Positions 1-10,307 of a stretch of 48,153 nt of DNA are shown here, piece after piece. The stretch is from Dyella sp. ASV21 (GTDB lineage Bacteria > Pseudomonadota > Gammaproteobacteria > Xanthomonadales > Rhodanobacteraceae), in the NCBI RefSeq assembly GCF_016428975.1, contig NZ_JAELTT010000031.1, positions 1 to 48,153 on the forward strand. The letters are read 5' to 3'. A model generated the notes under the pieces. That model worked only from the letters and a program-made list of their open reading frames with translations. It was not told where the DNA came from and searched no databases. Numbering within the stretch: the first letter of the stretch is position 1; every line of letters starts with the position of its first letter. Made by a program: the position numbers and the translations under genes.

Positions 1-1
1 C

Positions 2-1075
2 ATCGGCATCCAGCCGGACGTACTGCTGTGCCGCTGCGAACAGCCGCTGCCCGATGGCGAGCGCCGCAAGATCGCGCTGTTCACCAACGTGCCCGAGAAC
101 GCCGTGATCAGCGCGGCCGACGTGGACATCATCTACAAGCAGCCGTTGTGGCTGCACAAGCAGGGGCTGGACGAAATTGTCGTCAAGCGCATGGGCCTGC
201 CGGCCGGTCCGGCCGACCTTTCCTCCTGGCAGCGCACCGTGGACGCGGTGGAGCATCCCAAGGACGAGGTCACGGTGGCCATTGTCGGCAAGTACGTCGA
301 GCACAAGGACGCCTATAAGTCCCTGGGCGAGGCGCTGCGCCATGGCGGCATCAAGCAGCTCACCCGCGTCAATCTCAACTGGGTTGATTCCGAGCAGGTC
401 GAGGCCGAAGGCGCCGCCAAGGTGCTGGGCAATGCCGACGCCATCCTGGTGCCCGGCGGCTTTGGCAAGCGTGGCTTCGAAGGCAAGGTGCTGGCCGCCA
501 AGTACGCCCGCGAGAAGGGCGTGCCGTATTTCGGCATCTGCTACGGCATGCATGCCGCGGTAGTGGATTTCGCCCGTAACGTGGCCGGCTTCACCGACGC
601 CGATTCCAGCGAGAACGACCGCAATACGCCCAACCCGGTAATCGCCTTGATTACCGAGTGGACGACCGCCACCGGCGAAGTGGAAACCCGCAGCGAGCGT
701 TCGGACCTGGGCGGCACCATGCGCCTGGGCGCGCAGGAGTGCCGCCTCAAGGCTGGCACGCTGGCCCGTCAGCTCTACGCCCAGGACGTGGTGCGCGAAC
801 GTCATCGCCATCGTTACGAGTTCAACAACCGTTACCGCCAGCCGTTCGAGGATCTCGGGCTGGTGATCTCCGGCAAGTCGATGGACGACCTGCTGGTGGA
901 GATCGTCGAGCTGCCGCAGCAGAAGCACCCGTGGTTCCTGGGCTGCCAGGCGCATCCGGAATTCACCTCGACCCCGCGCGATGGGCACCCGCTGTTCATC
1001 GGTTTCGTGCAGGCCGCCCGTGAGTTCAAGGCGGTGCGTGAGGGCGAGCGTCTGGCCAAGGAGTCGGTGGCATGA
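2..1075 (+). CDS. pyrG: CTP synthase, C-terminal part (5' end outside window)
   Basis: Makes CTP from UTP, ATP and glutamine in the cytosol. Reading frame 2 is open from the window edge ([20 protein letters not shown]...), so about 357 residues are present out of the usual ~550; the N-terminal synthetase part is mostly missing. The class I glutamine amidotransferase domain is visible: [12 protein letters not shown], the nucleophile elbow [11 protein letters not shown] with its cysteine, LITEW, and the C-terminal HPEFTS holding the catalytic His and Glu. The residue after GM in the elbow is His (codon 551-553), where class I amidotransferases almost always have Gln. The stop overlaps the kdsA start by 4 bp (ATGA), so the two are translationally coupled. 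pyrG-kdsA-eno is a known gammaproteobacterial order. Identification is secure. Confidence 0.97.
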   Translation: MGIQPDVLLCRCEQPLPDGERRKIALFTNVPENAVISAADVDIIYKQPLWLHKQGLDEIVVKRMGLPAGPADLSSWQRTVDAVEHPKDEVTVAIVGKYVEHKDAYKSLGEALRHGGIKQLTRVNLNWVDSEQVEAEGAAKVLGNADAILVPGGFGKRGFEGKVLAAKYAREKGVPYFGICYGMHAAVVDFARNVAGFTDADSSENDRNTPNPVIALITEWTTATGEVETRSERSDLGGTMRLGAQECRLKAGTLARQLYAQDVVRERHRHRYEFNNRYRQPFEDLGLVISGKSMDDLLVEIVELPQQKHPWFLGCQAHPEFTSTPRDGHPLFIGFVQAAREFKAVREGERLAKESVA

Positions 1076-1905
1076 AGCTGTGTGGTTTCGAGGTTGGCCT
1101 GAACCAGCCGCTGTTCCTGATTGCCGGCCCGTGCGTGGTCGAGTCCGAGCAGTTGCAGATGGATACCGCCGGCAAGCTCAAGGAGATCACCGGCAAGCTC
1201 GGCATCCACTTCATCTTCAAGTCCAGCTTCGACAAAGCCAACCGCTCCTCGATCGACAGCTTTCGCGGCCCCGGCATGGAAGCGGGCCTGAAGATTCTGG
1301 CTGAAGTGAAGCGTCAGCTCGGGGTGCCGGTGCTCACCGATGTGCATGAGTACACCCCCATGCACGAAGTGGCCGAGGTGGTGGACGTGCTGCAGACGCC
1401 GGCGTTCCTGTGCCGCCAGACGGATTTCATCCAGAAGGTTGCCCGCGCCGGCAAGCCGGTGAACATCAAGAAAGGCCAGTTCCTCGCCCCGTGGGACATG
1501 AAGAACGTGGTCGACAAGGCCAAGGCCACCGGCAACGAGGACATCCTCGTGTGCGAGCGTGGCGCGAGCTTCGGCTACAACAACCTGGTGTCGGACATGC
1601 GCTCTCTCAGCGTGATGCGCGACACCGGTTGTCCGGTAGTGTTCGACGCTACCCACTCGGTGCAGTTGCCGGGTGGGCAGGGCGCCACCTCGGGTGGTCA
1701 GCGCGAATTCGTGCCGGTACTGGCGCGCGCCGCCGTGGCGGTGGGTGTGGCCGGCCTCTTTGCCGAAACCCACCCCAACCCGGCAAAGGCGCTGAGCGAC
1801 GGCCCCAACGCCTGGCCGCTGGATAAGATGGAGGCCTTGCTCGAGACGCTGCTGGAACTCGACCAGGTCACCAAGCGACATCCATTCCTGGAACATACGC
1901 TCTGA
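1072..1905 (+). CDS. kdsA: 2-dehydro-3-deoxyphosphooctonate aldolase (KDO-8-phosphate synthase)
   Basis: Condenses phosphoenolpyruvate with arabinose 5-phosphate to KDO-8-phosphate, the committed step to the KDO of lipopolysaccharide. The protein has 277 residues, close to the usual ~280. Hallmarks of the DAHP/KDO8P synthase TIM barrel are visible: [10 protein letters not shown] near residue 17, [65 protein letters not shown] and the C-terminal [15 protein letters not shown]. The ATG lies inside the pyrG stop (ATGA overlap), so the genes form one operon. A GC-rich hairpin follows before eno. Nothing is odd about the protein. Confidence 0.97.
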   Translation: MKLCGFEVGLNQPLFLIAGPCVVESEQLQMDTAGKLKEITGKLGIHFIFKSSFDKANRSSIDSFRGPGMEAGLKILAEVKRQLGVPVLTDVHEYTPMHEVAEVVDVLQTPAFLCRQTDFIQKVARAGKPVNIKKGQFLAPWDMKNVVDKAKATGNEDILVCERGASFGYNNLVSDMRSLSVMRDTGCPVVFDATHSVQLPGGQGATSGGQREFVPVLARAAVAVGVAGLFAETHPNPAKALSDGPNAWPLDKMEALLETLLELDQVTKRHPFLEHTL

Positions 1906-3312
<1,407 letters not shown>

Positions 3313-3331
3313 GCCGGGAGGCCGACTATCC

Positions 3332-3655
3332 ATGTTGCGCTGGGTCGCCCTGATTCTGCTGCTGGTGCTCGTCGGCCTGCAGATGAAGCTGTGGAACGGC
3401 AACGGAGGCGTGCACGAGGTGGAAACCCTGCGCGCCGCCGTCAAGAAGCAGGGCGAGGACAATGCCCGGTTGCAGCAACGCAACCAGGCGTTGAGCGCTG
3501 ACGTGGATGATCTCAAGCACGGCGAGCAAGCGGTGGAGGCCCGTGCGCGTGTAGAGCTGGGCTTGATCAAACCAGGCGAAACGTTCTACCAGGTGGTCGA
3601 AAAGCCGGGCGCCCAGCAGGCGCCCGCTTCCGCCGCATCCACAGGCGAGCGCTGA
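3332..3655 (+). CDS. ftsB: Cell division protein FtsB
   Basis: Small bitopic inner-membrane protein of the FtsQ-FtsB-FtsL divisome subcomplex. The 107-residue product begins with a single transmembrane helix (about residues 3-20, MLRWVALILLLVLVGLQ). A periplasmic coiled-coil follows (VETLRAAVKKQGEDNARLQQRNQALSADVDDL is heptad-like), then the FtsB-typical EARARVELGLIKPGETFYQVV. The C-terminal tail is Ala/Pro-rich and is not expected to be conserved. The gene lies between eno and ispD, as in E. coli and Xanthomonas, with 2 bp to ispD. Identification rests on length, topology, the ARxELG-KPGE motif and synteny. Confidence 0.93.
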   Translation: MLRWVALILLLVLVGLQMKLWNGNGGVHEVETLRAAVKKQGEDNARLQQRNQALSADVDDLKHGEQAVEARARVELGLIKPGETFYQVVEKPGAQQAPASAASTGER

Positions 3656-3657
3656 TC

Positions 3658-4344
3658 ATGGCGCCCCTATGGTGTGTGGTGCCGGCCGCAGGGCGCGGCA
3701 CCCGGGTTGGCGGTGAACTGCCCAAGCAATACCTGCCGCTCGCCGGGCGGCCACTGATCCTGCATACGTTGGAACGGCTGGCAGCGCATCCGCGCATTGC
3801 CGGCTTGATGGTCGTGCTCGGTAACTGCGATCGGCATTGGCTTGGCATCGAGCAACTGAGTGGCAAGCCTGTGCTCACCACGGTTGGTGGGGCAGAACGC
3901 TGCGATTCCGTGCTTGCCGGGCTGCAGGCACTGCCGACCGAGGTCAGCGACGATACCTTCGTGCTCGTGCATGACGCGGCGCGGCCCTGCGTGCGCGAGG
4001 CGGACATCTCGCGCCTTATCGATCAGGGCATCGCAGCGGGTGGCGCGTTGCTGGGCGCGCCCTTGCGCGACACGCTAAAGCGTGCCGGCGATAACGGTCG
4101 CAGCCAGGTCACCGAGCCGCGCGATCATCGTTGGCGTGCCTTCACGCCGCAGATGTTTCGTCGTGGCGAACTCGCTACCGCCTTGCATGCCGCCTCCGCC
4201 GACGGCGTGACGGTGAGCGATGAGGCGATGGCGATGGAGCGTGTCGGCTTGGCGCCATTGCTGGTCGAAGGCGCCGAGGACAATATCAAGGTAACGACGG
4301 CAGCCGACTTTGCGCTGGCCGAGTTCCTGTTGCCGCGTACTTAA
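3658..4344 (+). CDS. ispD: 2-C-methyl-D-erythritol 4-phosphate cytidylyltransferase
   Basis: Third enzyme of the non-mevalonate (MEP) isoprenoid pathway; it transfers CMP from CTP to 2-C-methyl-D-erythritol 4-phosphate. The 228-residue length matches the family. The nucleotide-binding signature VPAAGRGTRVGGELPKQYL is at residues 6-24, followed by GGAERCDSVLAGL, VLVHDAARPCV, the TLKR loop, FTPQMFRR and the C-terminal DNIKVTTAADFALAE. It starts 2 bp after the ftsB stop and is followed at 12 bp by ispF, which has a good AGGAGAG site. The operon arrangement is the standard one. Confidence 0.96.
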   Translation: MAPLWCVVPAAGRGTRVGGELPKQYLPLAGRPLILHTLERLAAHPRIAGLMVVLGNCDRHWLGIEQLSGKPVLTTVGGAERCDSVLAGLQALPTEVSDDTFVLVHDAARPCVREADISRLIDQGIAAGGALLGAPLRDTLKRAGDNGRSQVTEPRDHRWRAFTPQMFRRGELATALHAASADGVTVSDEAMAMERVGLAPLLVEGAEDNIKVTTAADFALAEFLLPRT

Positions 4345-4356
4345 AGGAGAGGCCGC

Positions 4357-4833
4357 ATGATGAGAATCGGCCAAGGTTTTGACGTCCACACCTTTGGCGA
4401 GGGCGATCATGTGATGCTCGGCGGCGTACGCGTGCCGCACCATAAGGGCCTGGTAGCGCATTCCGACGGCGACGTGGTGATCCATGCATTGTGCGACGCC
4501 ATCTTTGGCGCGCTGGCCATGGGCGACATCGGTCGGCATTTTCCGCCCAGCCAGGAGCAGTGGCGCAACGCCGACAGCCGACTATTCCTGCGCCACGCGG
4601 CCAAATTGATGCGCGAGCAGGGCTACGCGCTGGGCAACGCCGATGTCACGGTCATCTGCGAGGCGCCTAAGGTGGGCCCGCATGCGCAAGCGATGCGCGA
4701 AGCGGTAGCCGAGGAGCTGGGCAGCACGATCGATCGCATCAGCATCAAGGCCACCACCACCGAGAAGCTGGGCTTTACCGGGCGCGGCGAAGGCATTGCG
4801 GCGCAAGCCTGCGTATTGCTGGTCCTGGCATGA
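4357..4833 (+). CDS. ispF: 2-C-methyl-D-erythritol 2,4-cyclodiphosphate synthase
   Basis: Cyclises CDP-methylerythritol 2-phosphate, releasing CMP, in the MEP isoprenoid pathway. The product has 158 residues, the family length. Visible features are [11 protein letters not shown] with the metal-binding Asp and His near the N-terminus, the second metal ligand in [28 protein letters not shown], and the C-terminal [21 protein letters not shown]. Two in-frame ATGs open the gene; an AGGAGAG Shine-Dalgarno sequence ends 5 bases before the first one, which was chosen. Its stop overlaps the mgtE start (ATGA), suggesting co-transcription of an isoprenoid gene with a magnesium transporter. Confidence 0.97.
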   Translation: MMRIGQGFDVHTFGEGDHVMLGGVRVPHHKGLVAHSDGDVVIHALCDAIFGALAMGDIGRHFPPSQEQWRNADSRLFLRHAAKLMREQGYALGNADVTVICEAPKVGPHAQAMREAVAEELGSTIDRISIKATTTEKLGFTGRGEGIAAQACVLLVLA

Positions 4834-6248
4834 GCGAGTCAGGGGCTCGCAGTCCGGCCTCGCGCCCACACGAACAGCTCGACACCATTATCGAGCTGTT
4901 GCGCCGGCTGCACGGCTTCGGCCAACTCGCCGAACCAGATGCCGATGCGGGCTTTCGCGAGACCGAGGTAGAGCTACAGCGCTTGCTGGACAGCCTGCAT
5001 CCGGCCGATATCGCCTATGCGCTGGAAGCGCTGCCACGCAACGACCGATTGACCGTCTGGCATCGCGTCAAGGCTGATCGCGACGGCGAAATCCTGCTCG
5101 AAGTCTCCGACGCGGTGCGCGAATCGCTGATCGCGGACATGGACCAGGGCGAGATCCTTGCTGCCGTGGAACCGCTGGACGCCGACGAACTGGCAGACCT
5201 GGTGGACGACCTGCCGACCGCGGTGCTTCCCGAGCTGATGGCCAGCCTTGGCGCGCAACAGCGCGAGCGCGTGCAGGCGGCGCTGTCCTATCCGCAAGAT
5301 CAGGTTGGCGCGCTGATGGATTTCGAAATGGTGACCATCCGCGAGGATGTGAGCCTGGAAACCGTGCTGCGCTATCTGCGCCGTTTCGACGAGCTGCCCG
5401 AGCAGACCGACAAGCTGTTCGTGGTCAATCACGAGAATCTATTGACGGGTGTGTTGCCGCTGCACTGGCTGCTGGTCAATTCGCCCGAGAAGATGGTGAG
5501 CGAGGTAATGGCGCCTGACGTCAACACCTTCCATCCCACCGATGACGCCTACGAAGTGGCGCAGGCGTTCGAGCGCTACGATCTGGTCACCGCACCGGTG
5601 GTCGATGGCGGTGGCTACCTGATAGGCCGCATCACCATCGACGCGATGGTGGACGTGCTGCGCGAGGAGAGCGAAAGCGAAGCCCTCAGTCGTGGTGGCC
5701 TGCGTGAAGAGGAAGACATCTTCGCCTCCGTGTGGAAATCCGTGCGCAACCGTTGGGCGTGGCTGGCGATCAATCTCGTCACGGCCTTCATCGCTTCGCG
5801 CGTGATCGGTTTGTTCGAAGGCTCTATCCAGAATCTGGTCGCCCTGGCCGCGCTCATGCCCATTGTCGCGGGCATTGGCGGCAATTCCGGCAACCAGACC
5901 ATCACCATGATCGTTCGCGCGCTTGCGCTGGACCAGATCACTCCAGCCAGCGCCCGCCGTTTGTGGGGCAAGGAAATGGGCGTGGCGCTGTTCAACGGCC
6001 TGGTGTGGGGCGGGGTGATCGGCCTGGTGGCGTGGCTGCTCTACGACAATCTGGCGCTGGGTTTGGTGATGACGGCGGCGATGACGCTTAACCTGGTGCT
6101 GGCCGCGTTTTGTGGCGTGGGCATCCCTTTGCTGATGATGCGCTTGGGTCGCGATCCGGCCATGGGCTCCAGCGTGCTGATTACCGCCATGACCGACTCG
6201 GGCGGCTTCTTCATCTTTCTCGGTCTCGCCACGCTGTTCCTGATGTAA
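4830..6248 (+). CDS. mgtE: Magnesium transporter MgtE
   Basis: Inner-membrane Mg2+ channel of the MgtE family. At 472 residues it has the full architecture: a cytosolic N domain of acidic helical repeats (about residues 25-140; [13 protein letters not shown]), a pair of CBS domains (about 140-270; [19 protein letters not shown], then [21 protein letters not shown]), a plug helix, and a C-terminal block of five membrane helices. That block contains [14 protein letters not shown], the pore-family motif, and [16 protein letters not shown]. Mg2+ normally acts on the N and CBS domains to close the channel. The start overlaps ispF by 4 bp. A small intrinsic terminator follows directly. Confidence 0.95.
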   Translation: MSESGARSPASRPHEQLDTIIELLRRLHGFGQLAEPDADAGFRETEVELQRLLDSLHPADIAYALEALPRNDRLTVWHRVKADRDGEILLEVSDAVRESLIADMDQGEILAAVEPLDADELADLVDDLPTAVLPELMASLGAQQRERVQAALSYPQDQVGALMDFEMVTIREDVSLETVLRYLRRFDELPEQTDKLFVVNHENLLTGVLPLHWLLVNSPEKMVSEVMAPDVNTFHPTDDAYEVAQAFERYDLVTAPVVDGGGYLIGRITIDAMVDVLREESESEALSRGGLREEEDIFASVWKSVRNRWAWLAINLVTAFIASRVIGLFEGSIQNLVALAALMPIVAGIGGNSGNQTITMIVRALALDQITPASARRLWGKEMGVALFNGLVWGGVIGLVAWLLYDNLALGLVMTAAMTLNLVLAAFCGVGIPLLMMRLGRDPAMGSSVLITAMTDSGGFFIFLGLATLFLM

Positions 6249-6249
6249 T

Positions 6250-6273
6250 ACGCCTTTGGCGTTTTTGTTTTTT
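6250..6273 (+). terminator. Intrinsic terminator after mgtE
   Basis: A short hairpin ACGCC-TTT-GGCGT (6250-6262) runs straight into TTTTGTTTTTT. The stem is only 5 bp, but the U-tract is long and the position, 2 bp after the mgtE stop, fits the end of the ispD-ispF-mgtE transcript. Confidence 0.65.
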
Positions 6274-6305
6274 CTATTGATAGCCGGCGGCGCCGGTGGA
6301 GTCCC

Positions 6306-7322
6306 ATGTCCGATCTCGAACTGCCCTATGCCTATGGCAACCCGCCCCTGACCGCCGTGCTGCGCAGCACGCCGGAGGATTTCCAGGTGGAGGAGATCCT
6401 CGGCTATGACGCTGATGGCGAGGGCGAGCATGCGTTGCTGTGGGTGGAAAAGCGTGGCGCCAACACCGATTGGGTGGCGCGCGAGCTGGCCAAGTTCGCC
6501 GGCATCCCCCCGCTCAATGTCGGCTATGCGGGACTCAAGGACCGTCATGCGGTGACGCGCCAGACGTTCTCCGTGCAATTGGCTGGCAAGCCCGATCCGG
6601 ATTGGTCGACGTTTCCGCACGCCGACGTGAAAGTACTGGCTGTGACGCGCCACAAGCGCAAGCTCAAGCGTGGCGCGCTGCGCGGTAACCGCTTCGTATT
6701 GGTGCTGCGCCAGATCCAGGGCGATCGCACCGTGGCCGATCAGGTGTTGCAGCAGATCGCCCAGCGTGGCGTGCCCAACTACTTCGGTGAGCAGCGTTTT
6801 GGCCGTGAAGGCGGCAATGTGGCACAGGCGCGTGCCATGTTCGCGGGGCGACGGGTGGATCGCGACAAGCGTCACTTCCTGCTGTCCGCCGCGCGTTCGC
6901 ATATCTTCAATGCCTTGCTGGCGGCGCGCGTGGAGCAGGGCGTATGGGATTCGCCGATGGAGGGCGAGATCTGGGCATTGGCCGGTTCGCGCTCCTGGTT
7001 TGGCCCCGAGCCGTTCGACGCTACCTTGTCCGCGCGACTGGCCAGCGGCGACATCCATCCTTCCGGTCCGTTGTGGGGCCGTGGCGAAACTCCGGCCAAG
7101 GCGGATGTAGCTGCGCTGGAGAACGCCGTGGCTGCCGCCAATAGCGACCTGGCCGAAGGCTTGGTCGAGGCGAAGATGGATCAGGAGCGTCGCGCCCTGC
7201 GCATGATTCCGCAGAACCTGTCCTGGCGCTGGCTGGACGAGGATGCGCTCGAACTCAGCTTCGAGCTACCCCCGGGCGCGTACGCCACCACCGTGGTGCG
7301 AGAGCTGGCTAGCGCGGGCTGA
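6306..7322 (+). CDS. truD: tRNA pseudouridine(13) synthase TruD
   Basis: Converts U13 of tRNA (the Glu tRNA in E. coli) to pseudouridine. The 338-residue product matches the family. The catalytic loop NVGYAGLKDRHAVTRQ is clear, with the nucleophilic Asp at residue 79. Other conserved pieces are ALLWVEKRGANTDWVARELAK, LKRGALRGNRFVLVLRQ, GVPNYFGEQRFGREGGN and the C-terminal ELPPGAYATTVVRELA. truD lies upstream of surE in many gammaproteobacteria; here a minus-strand Smr-domain gene separates them. The ATG was chosen because it begins the conserved N-terminus (LPYAYGNPPLTAVLRSTPEDF). Confidence 0.95.
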   Translation: MSDLELPYAYGNPPLTAVLRSTPEDFQVEEILGYDADGEGEHALLWVEKRGANTDWVARELAKFAGIPPLNVGYAGLKDRHAVTRQTFSVQLAGKPDPDWSTFPHADVKVLAVTRHKRKLKRGALRGNRFVLVLRQIQGDRTVADQVLQQIAQRGVPNYFGEQRFGREGGNVAQARAMFAGRRVDRDKRHFLLSAARSHIFNALLAARVEQGVWDSPMEGEIWALAGSRSWFGPEPFDATLSARLASGDIHPSGPLWGRGETPAKADVAALENAVAAANSDLAEGLVEAKMDQERRALRMIPQNLSWRWLDEDALELSFELPPGAYATTVVRELASAG

Positions 7323-7327
7323 CCCCG

Positions 7328-7361
7328 GCGCGCCCCTTCTCCAGGGTGGAAAGGGGCGCGC
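7328..7361. other. Perfect 11-bp hairpin between convergent truD and Smr genes
   Basis: Arms GCGCGCCCCTT (7328-7338) and AAGGGGCGCGC (7351-7361) are exact complements with a 12-nt loop. It sits in the 45-bp gap between two converging stop codons and probably marks both transcript ends. There is no U-tract on either strand (the flanking AAAA lies 3' on the plus strand), so a canonical intrinsic terminator is not supported. Confidence 0.5.
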
Positions 7362-7367
7362 AAAAGC

Positions 7368-7913
7368 TTAGCCCTTCAGCAAGACCACCACCGCTCCGGT
7401 GCCCCCCTGCATGGGCCTTGCCGATGCAAACGCCACCACGTCATCGCGGCGGCGCAGCAGGCGGTCAGTGAGCATCTTCAGCACCGGGCCAGACGCCCGC
7501 GAGCGCAACCCCTTGCCATGCACAATGCGCACGCAGCGCAGGCCCCGCTGCTTGGCCTCGGCCAGAAAGTCCGCGATACAGGCTTGTGCGGCGGCGGCGT
7601 TCATCTGGTGCAGGTCGATTTCGTCCTGGATGCTGAACTGGCCGCGTTTGAGCTGACGCAGCAGCTTGGGCGGATAGCCGTCCCTCAGGTAGGTGAGCTC
7701 CTCGCCGACTTCGATCAGGGCCGGGTCAAAGGCCATATCCAGCAGCTCGCCTGGCACGGCCGCCTCATCCGCCTCGAACATGCGCGCTTCCGGTTCCGGC
7801 TTGGGCGCGGCCGGTGGGGGCGCGACGGGATCGAAAGGCTTCACCTCGCCAATGGCCTCGCGAAAAAGGCGAGCGTCGTCCTCGGTAACCTGGGTGGGAG
7901 GGCGTTGTTTCAT
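7368..7913 (-). CDS. Smr-domain (MutS2 C-terminal-like) protein
   Basis: A 181-residue protein with a low-complexity Pro/Ala/Glu-rich N-terminal half and a C-terminal Smr domain (about residues 95-180). The domain shows the family [18 protein letters not shown] motif near its start, then [14 protein letters not shown] with the HGKG signature, a variable loop, and [10 protein letters not shown] at the end. Free-standing Smr proteins of this size (SmrA/SmrB type) are nucleic-acid-binding endonucleases; SmrB in E. coli cleaves mRNA between collided ribosomes. Whether this protein is a SmrB orthologue cannot be told from the sequence alone. It is transcribed against truD and divergently from surE. 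Confidence 0.88.
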   Translation of the reverse strand: MKQRPPTQVTEDDARLFREAIGEVKPFDPVAPPPAAPKPEPEARMFEADEAAVPGELLDMAFDPALIEVGEELTYLRDGYPPKLLRQLKRGQFSIQDEIDLHQMNAAAAQACIADFLAEAKQRGLRCVRIVHGKGLRSRASGPVLKMLTDRLLRRRDDVVAFASARPMQGGTGAVVVLLKG

Positions 7914-8020
7914 CCATCCATCCTAATGCAGGCGCTGGGGGCGCGTGTCGCGCCGGCACTGAGCGTGAGATGGGTCTCAAGTTGAACGCCGACGTATGGT
8001 TAAAGCGTGCTCCGGGCAAT

Positions 8021-8049
8021 GTGAAACCGTCGCCCCGGTCCGGTAGACT
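8021..8049 (+). promoter_or_regulatory. Candidate sigma-70 promoter for surE
   Basis: GTGAAA (8021-8026) and TAGACT (8044-8049) each match the consensus hexamers at four of six positions and are spaced exactly 17 bp. They lie 65 bp before the surE ATG in the divergent smr-surE intergenic region (7914-8113). Plausible but not proven. Confidence 0.4.
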
Positions 8050-8113
8050 CGGTGCTTCACCAGGCGTCTTTCGGCAAGGCCAAGACGCTGCGACTGGCTC
8101 TGAACGGATCATC

Positions 8114-8908
8114 ATGCAAGTTCTGGTTTCAAACGACGATGGCGTGGATGCACCGGGCATCCGCGTACTTGCTGAGCGCCTAGGCGCGGTTGGCCAGGTC
8201 ACGGTAGTGGCCCCCGATCGCGACCGTTCCGGCGCTAGCAATTCCCTCACGCTGGATGCGCCCATTCGCGCACTGCGCATGGACAACGGTTACTACCGTG
8301 TCGCCGGCACACCCACCGATTGCGTGCATCTCGCGCTGGCAGGGTTGTTGGATCACGAGCCGGATATCGTGGTTTCGGGCATCAACAACGCCGCCAACCT
8401 GGGCGACGACGTGATCTACTCCGGCACCGTATCGGCCGCGATGGAAGGGCGCTTTCTCGGCCTGCCCGCCATCGCCGTGTCACTGGTGAGCAAGGACCAT
8501 AACGGCATTCATTACGAGTCGGCGGCCAATGCCGTGCTGCTGCTCATGCAGCGCCTGCTGGTGGACCCGCTGCCGGCCGATACCATCCTCAACGTCAACG
8601 TGCCCGATCGCCCGTGGGAGGACATCCGCGGCTTCGAAGTCACTCGCCTGGGCAAGCGTCATCGCTCGGCGCCATGCATCAAGCAGACCGATCCGCGCGG
8701 CAAAACCATCTGGTGGATTGGTCCGGCCGGCGACGTGGACGATGCCGGCCCCGGCACTGATTTCGACGCGGTGCGCCGCGGCTATGTGTCGGTCACGCCG
8801 ATTCATGTCGATCTCACCCGTTTCCAGGCGTTGGAGAAAGTCAGCAGCTGGGTAGGCGGCCTGAATCAGGGTGTCTCGGGCGGCCAGTCGACCGATGAGG
8901 CCGCTTGA
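8114..8908 (+). CDS. surE: 5'/3'-nucleotidase SurE
   Basis: Metal-dependent survival-protein phosphatase that dephosphorylates nucleoside monophosphates. The ATG at 8114 was chosen because [16 protein letters not shown] is the exact family N-terminus; the frame is open 48 codons further upstream but that part has no family resemblance. The 264-residue product has the Asp pair in SNDDG (residues 8-9), [10 protein letters not shown] with Ser39, [11 protein letters not shown], and [19 protein letters not shown]. The C-terminus ends in a Gly/Ser-rich tail. It overlaps or abuts pcm depending on the pcm start. surE-pcm-yqaA-nlpD is a conserved stationary-phase cluster. Confidence 0.96.
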   Translation: MQVLVSNDDGVDAPGIRVLAERLGAVGQVTVVAPDRDRSGASNSLTLDAPIRALRMDNGYYRVAGTPTDCVHLALAGLLDHEPDIVVSGINNAANLGDDVIYSGTVSAAMEGRFLGLPAIAVSLVSKDHNGIHYESAANAVLLLMQRLLVDPLPADTILNVNVPDRPWEDIRGFEVTRLGKRHRSAPCIKQTDPRGKTIWWIGPAGDVDDAGPGTDFDAVRRGYVSVTPIHVDLTRFQALEKVSSWVGGLNQGVSGGQSTDEAA

Positions 8909-8954
8909 GGTGAACGTGCATCCGCTGCCTCCATCGGCATTGAAAGGCGAGGGC

Positions 8955-9590
8955 ATGACCTCGCAGCGAGCGCGCGACCGTCTCGCTACCAAACTCAAGG
9001 AAGAGGGCATTCGCGACCAGCGTGTGATCGACGTGCTGCGCAATACGCCTCGCCACCATTTCATCGATCAGGCGCTGCACTCGCGCGCCTACGAAAACAC
9101 CGCCCTGCCGATCGGCCATGGCCAGACCATTTCCCAGCCGTGGGTAGTGGCGCGCATGACCGAGGCGTTGCTGGAATACGGTGTGCCGCAGAAGGTGCTG
9201 GAGATCGGCACCGGTTCGGGCTATCAGGCCGTGGTGCTGGCGCAGCTGGTGCCACAGGTCTTCACCGTGGAGCGCATCGAAGAATTGCTGCGACAGGCGC
9301 GTCGTCGCTTTCGCCAGTTGGGGTTGTCCAACATCCGCTCGCGCCACGACGATGGCAAGCTGGGTTGGCCGGATGAAGCTCCATTCGACGCCATCATCCT
9401 CACCGCCGCCGGTGATGCCATTCCGCACGCCGTGCTCGATCAGCTCAGCCCCACCGGTGTGCTGGTGGCGCCGGTAGGTTCGCCCAGCAACCAGATGCTG
9501 ATCCGCATGCGTGGCGACGGCCAGGGCGATTTCATCCAGGAAGAGCTGGGTGCGGTCAGTTTCGTGCCTTTGCTCGGCGGCATCGGCTGA
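8955..9590 (+). CDS. pcm: Protein-L-isoaspartate O-methyltransferase
   Basis: Repairs isoaspartyl residues by SAM-dependent methylation. From the ATG at 8955 the product has 211 residues, matching E. coli Pcm (208), and its N-terminus MTSQRARDRLATKLKEEGI aligns with the family; a GGCGAGGG stretch just upstream can serve as ribosome-binding site. An in-frame ATG at 8895 would add 20 residues and overlap surE by 14 bp; longer forms of this kind are annotated in xanthomonads, so the start is uncertain. Motifs: ALPIGHGQTISQPWVVARMTE, the SAM-binding VLEIGTGSGYQAVVLAQL, FTVERIEELL and DAIILTAAGDAIP. Confidence 0.94.
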   Translation: MTSQRARDRLATKLKEEGIRDQRVIDVLRNTPRHHFIDQALHSRAYENTALPIGHGQTISQPWVVARMTEALLEYGVPQKVLEIGTGSGYQAVVLAQLVPQVFTVERIEELLRQARRRFRQLGLSNIRSRHDDGKLGWPDEAPFDAIILTAAGDAIPHAVLDQLSPTGVLVAPVGSPSNQMLIRMRGDGQGDFIQEELGAVSFVPLLGGIG

Positions 9591-9621
9591 TGCACCACTT
9601 CATACAGGGAACCCGCTAAGC

Positions 9622-10230
9622 ATGCGTTTGTTCGGACCGTTATATGCGCGTGCACTCACGTGGGCGCGCCACCCCAGGGCTGTCTATTACCTCTGCGGCC
9701 TGAGCTTCTTCGAAGCCTTCATTTTTCCGATCATGCCGGAAGTGATGTTGGCGCCGATGATGCTGGGCAAGCGTCACAAGGCCTTCTTCTACGCCAACAT
9801 CAGCCTGCTGTTCTCGCTGATAGGTTCGCTGGTGGGCTACGCCCTGGGCCATTGGGCCTTCCACGCGCTGTCGCCCCTGCTGGACAGCCTGCACCTGCTG
9901 GCGCCCATCGAGAAGGGCGTGGACAACCTGCGCCTGCAGATGAACGAGCATTGGCTTGGCTTGCTGGTGGTGCTGGCGCTGGCCGCGCTGCAGCCGGTGG
10001 TGCCGATGAAGTTCGTGACCTGGGCCGCCGGTATCGTTGGCGTGCCGATCATTCCGTTCCTGGTGTGCATGGCGGTTGGACGCGGCAAGCGCGTATGGCT
10101 GCTGGCGCTGCTGATCCGCCTGTTTGGTGAGCGCGCCGAGCGCATTCTGCACAAACATATCGAGCGCATCGGTTGGGCGGCTATCGTCATCTTGGTGGGA
10201 TTGTTGGCGTGGTGGCTGCTCTCGCGCTGA
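9622..10230 (+). CDS. yqaA: YqaA-family (DedA-like/VTT-domain) membrane protein
   Basis: A 202-residue integral inner-membrane protein. About four to five hydrophobic segments are visible, among them YYLCGLSFFEAFIFPIMPEV and FFYANISLLFSLIGSLVGYA. The re-entrant loop pattern FEAFIFPIMPEVMLAPM plus GYALGHWAFHAL and the later LQPVVPMKFVTWAAGIVGV is the VTT/SNARE-associated fold of the DedA superfamily. These proteins are implicated in lipid or envelope homeostasis; the specific substrate is unknown. The ATG at 9622 begins the first conserved segment, and the upstream open frame overlaps pcm without resemblance. The YqaA assignment follows from synteny between pcm and nlpD in xanthomonads. Confidence 0.85.
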   Translation: MRLFGPLYARALTWARHPRAVYYLCGLSFFEAFIFPIMPEVMLAPMMLGKRHKAFFYANISLLFSLIGSLVGYALGHWAFHALSPLLDSLHLLAPIEKGVDNLRLQMNEHWLGLLVVLALAALQPVVPMKFVTWAAGIVGVPIIPFLVCMAVGRGKRVWLLALLIRLFGERAERILHKHIERIGWAAIVILVGLLAWWLLSR

Positions 10231-10307
10231 ACGTCGGCCGTCGGGCCGGCGGTCGTCCAGTGGGTCATCGCATGAAAAACGGCGATGGCCTCGTTATGCT
10301 GGCGGCC

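Noticed and set aside
5439-7058. 539-codon minus-strand open frame over mgtE and truD
   Set aside because: Antisense to two well-defined genes and crosses their intergenic terminator; no protein features.
7328-7361. Hairpin between truD and the Smr gene as a canonical intrinsic terminator
   Set aside because: The 11-bp stem is perfect, but neither strand has a U-tract after it; listed only as a hairpin.
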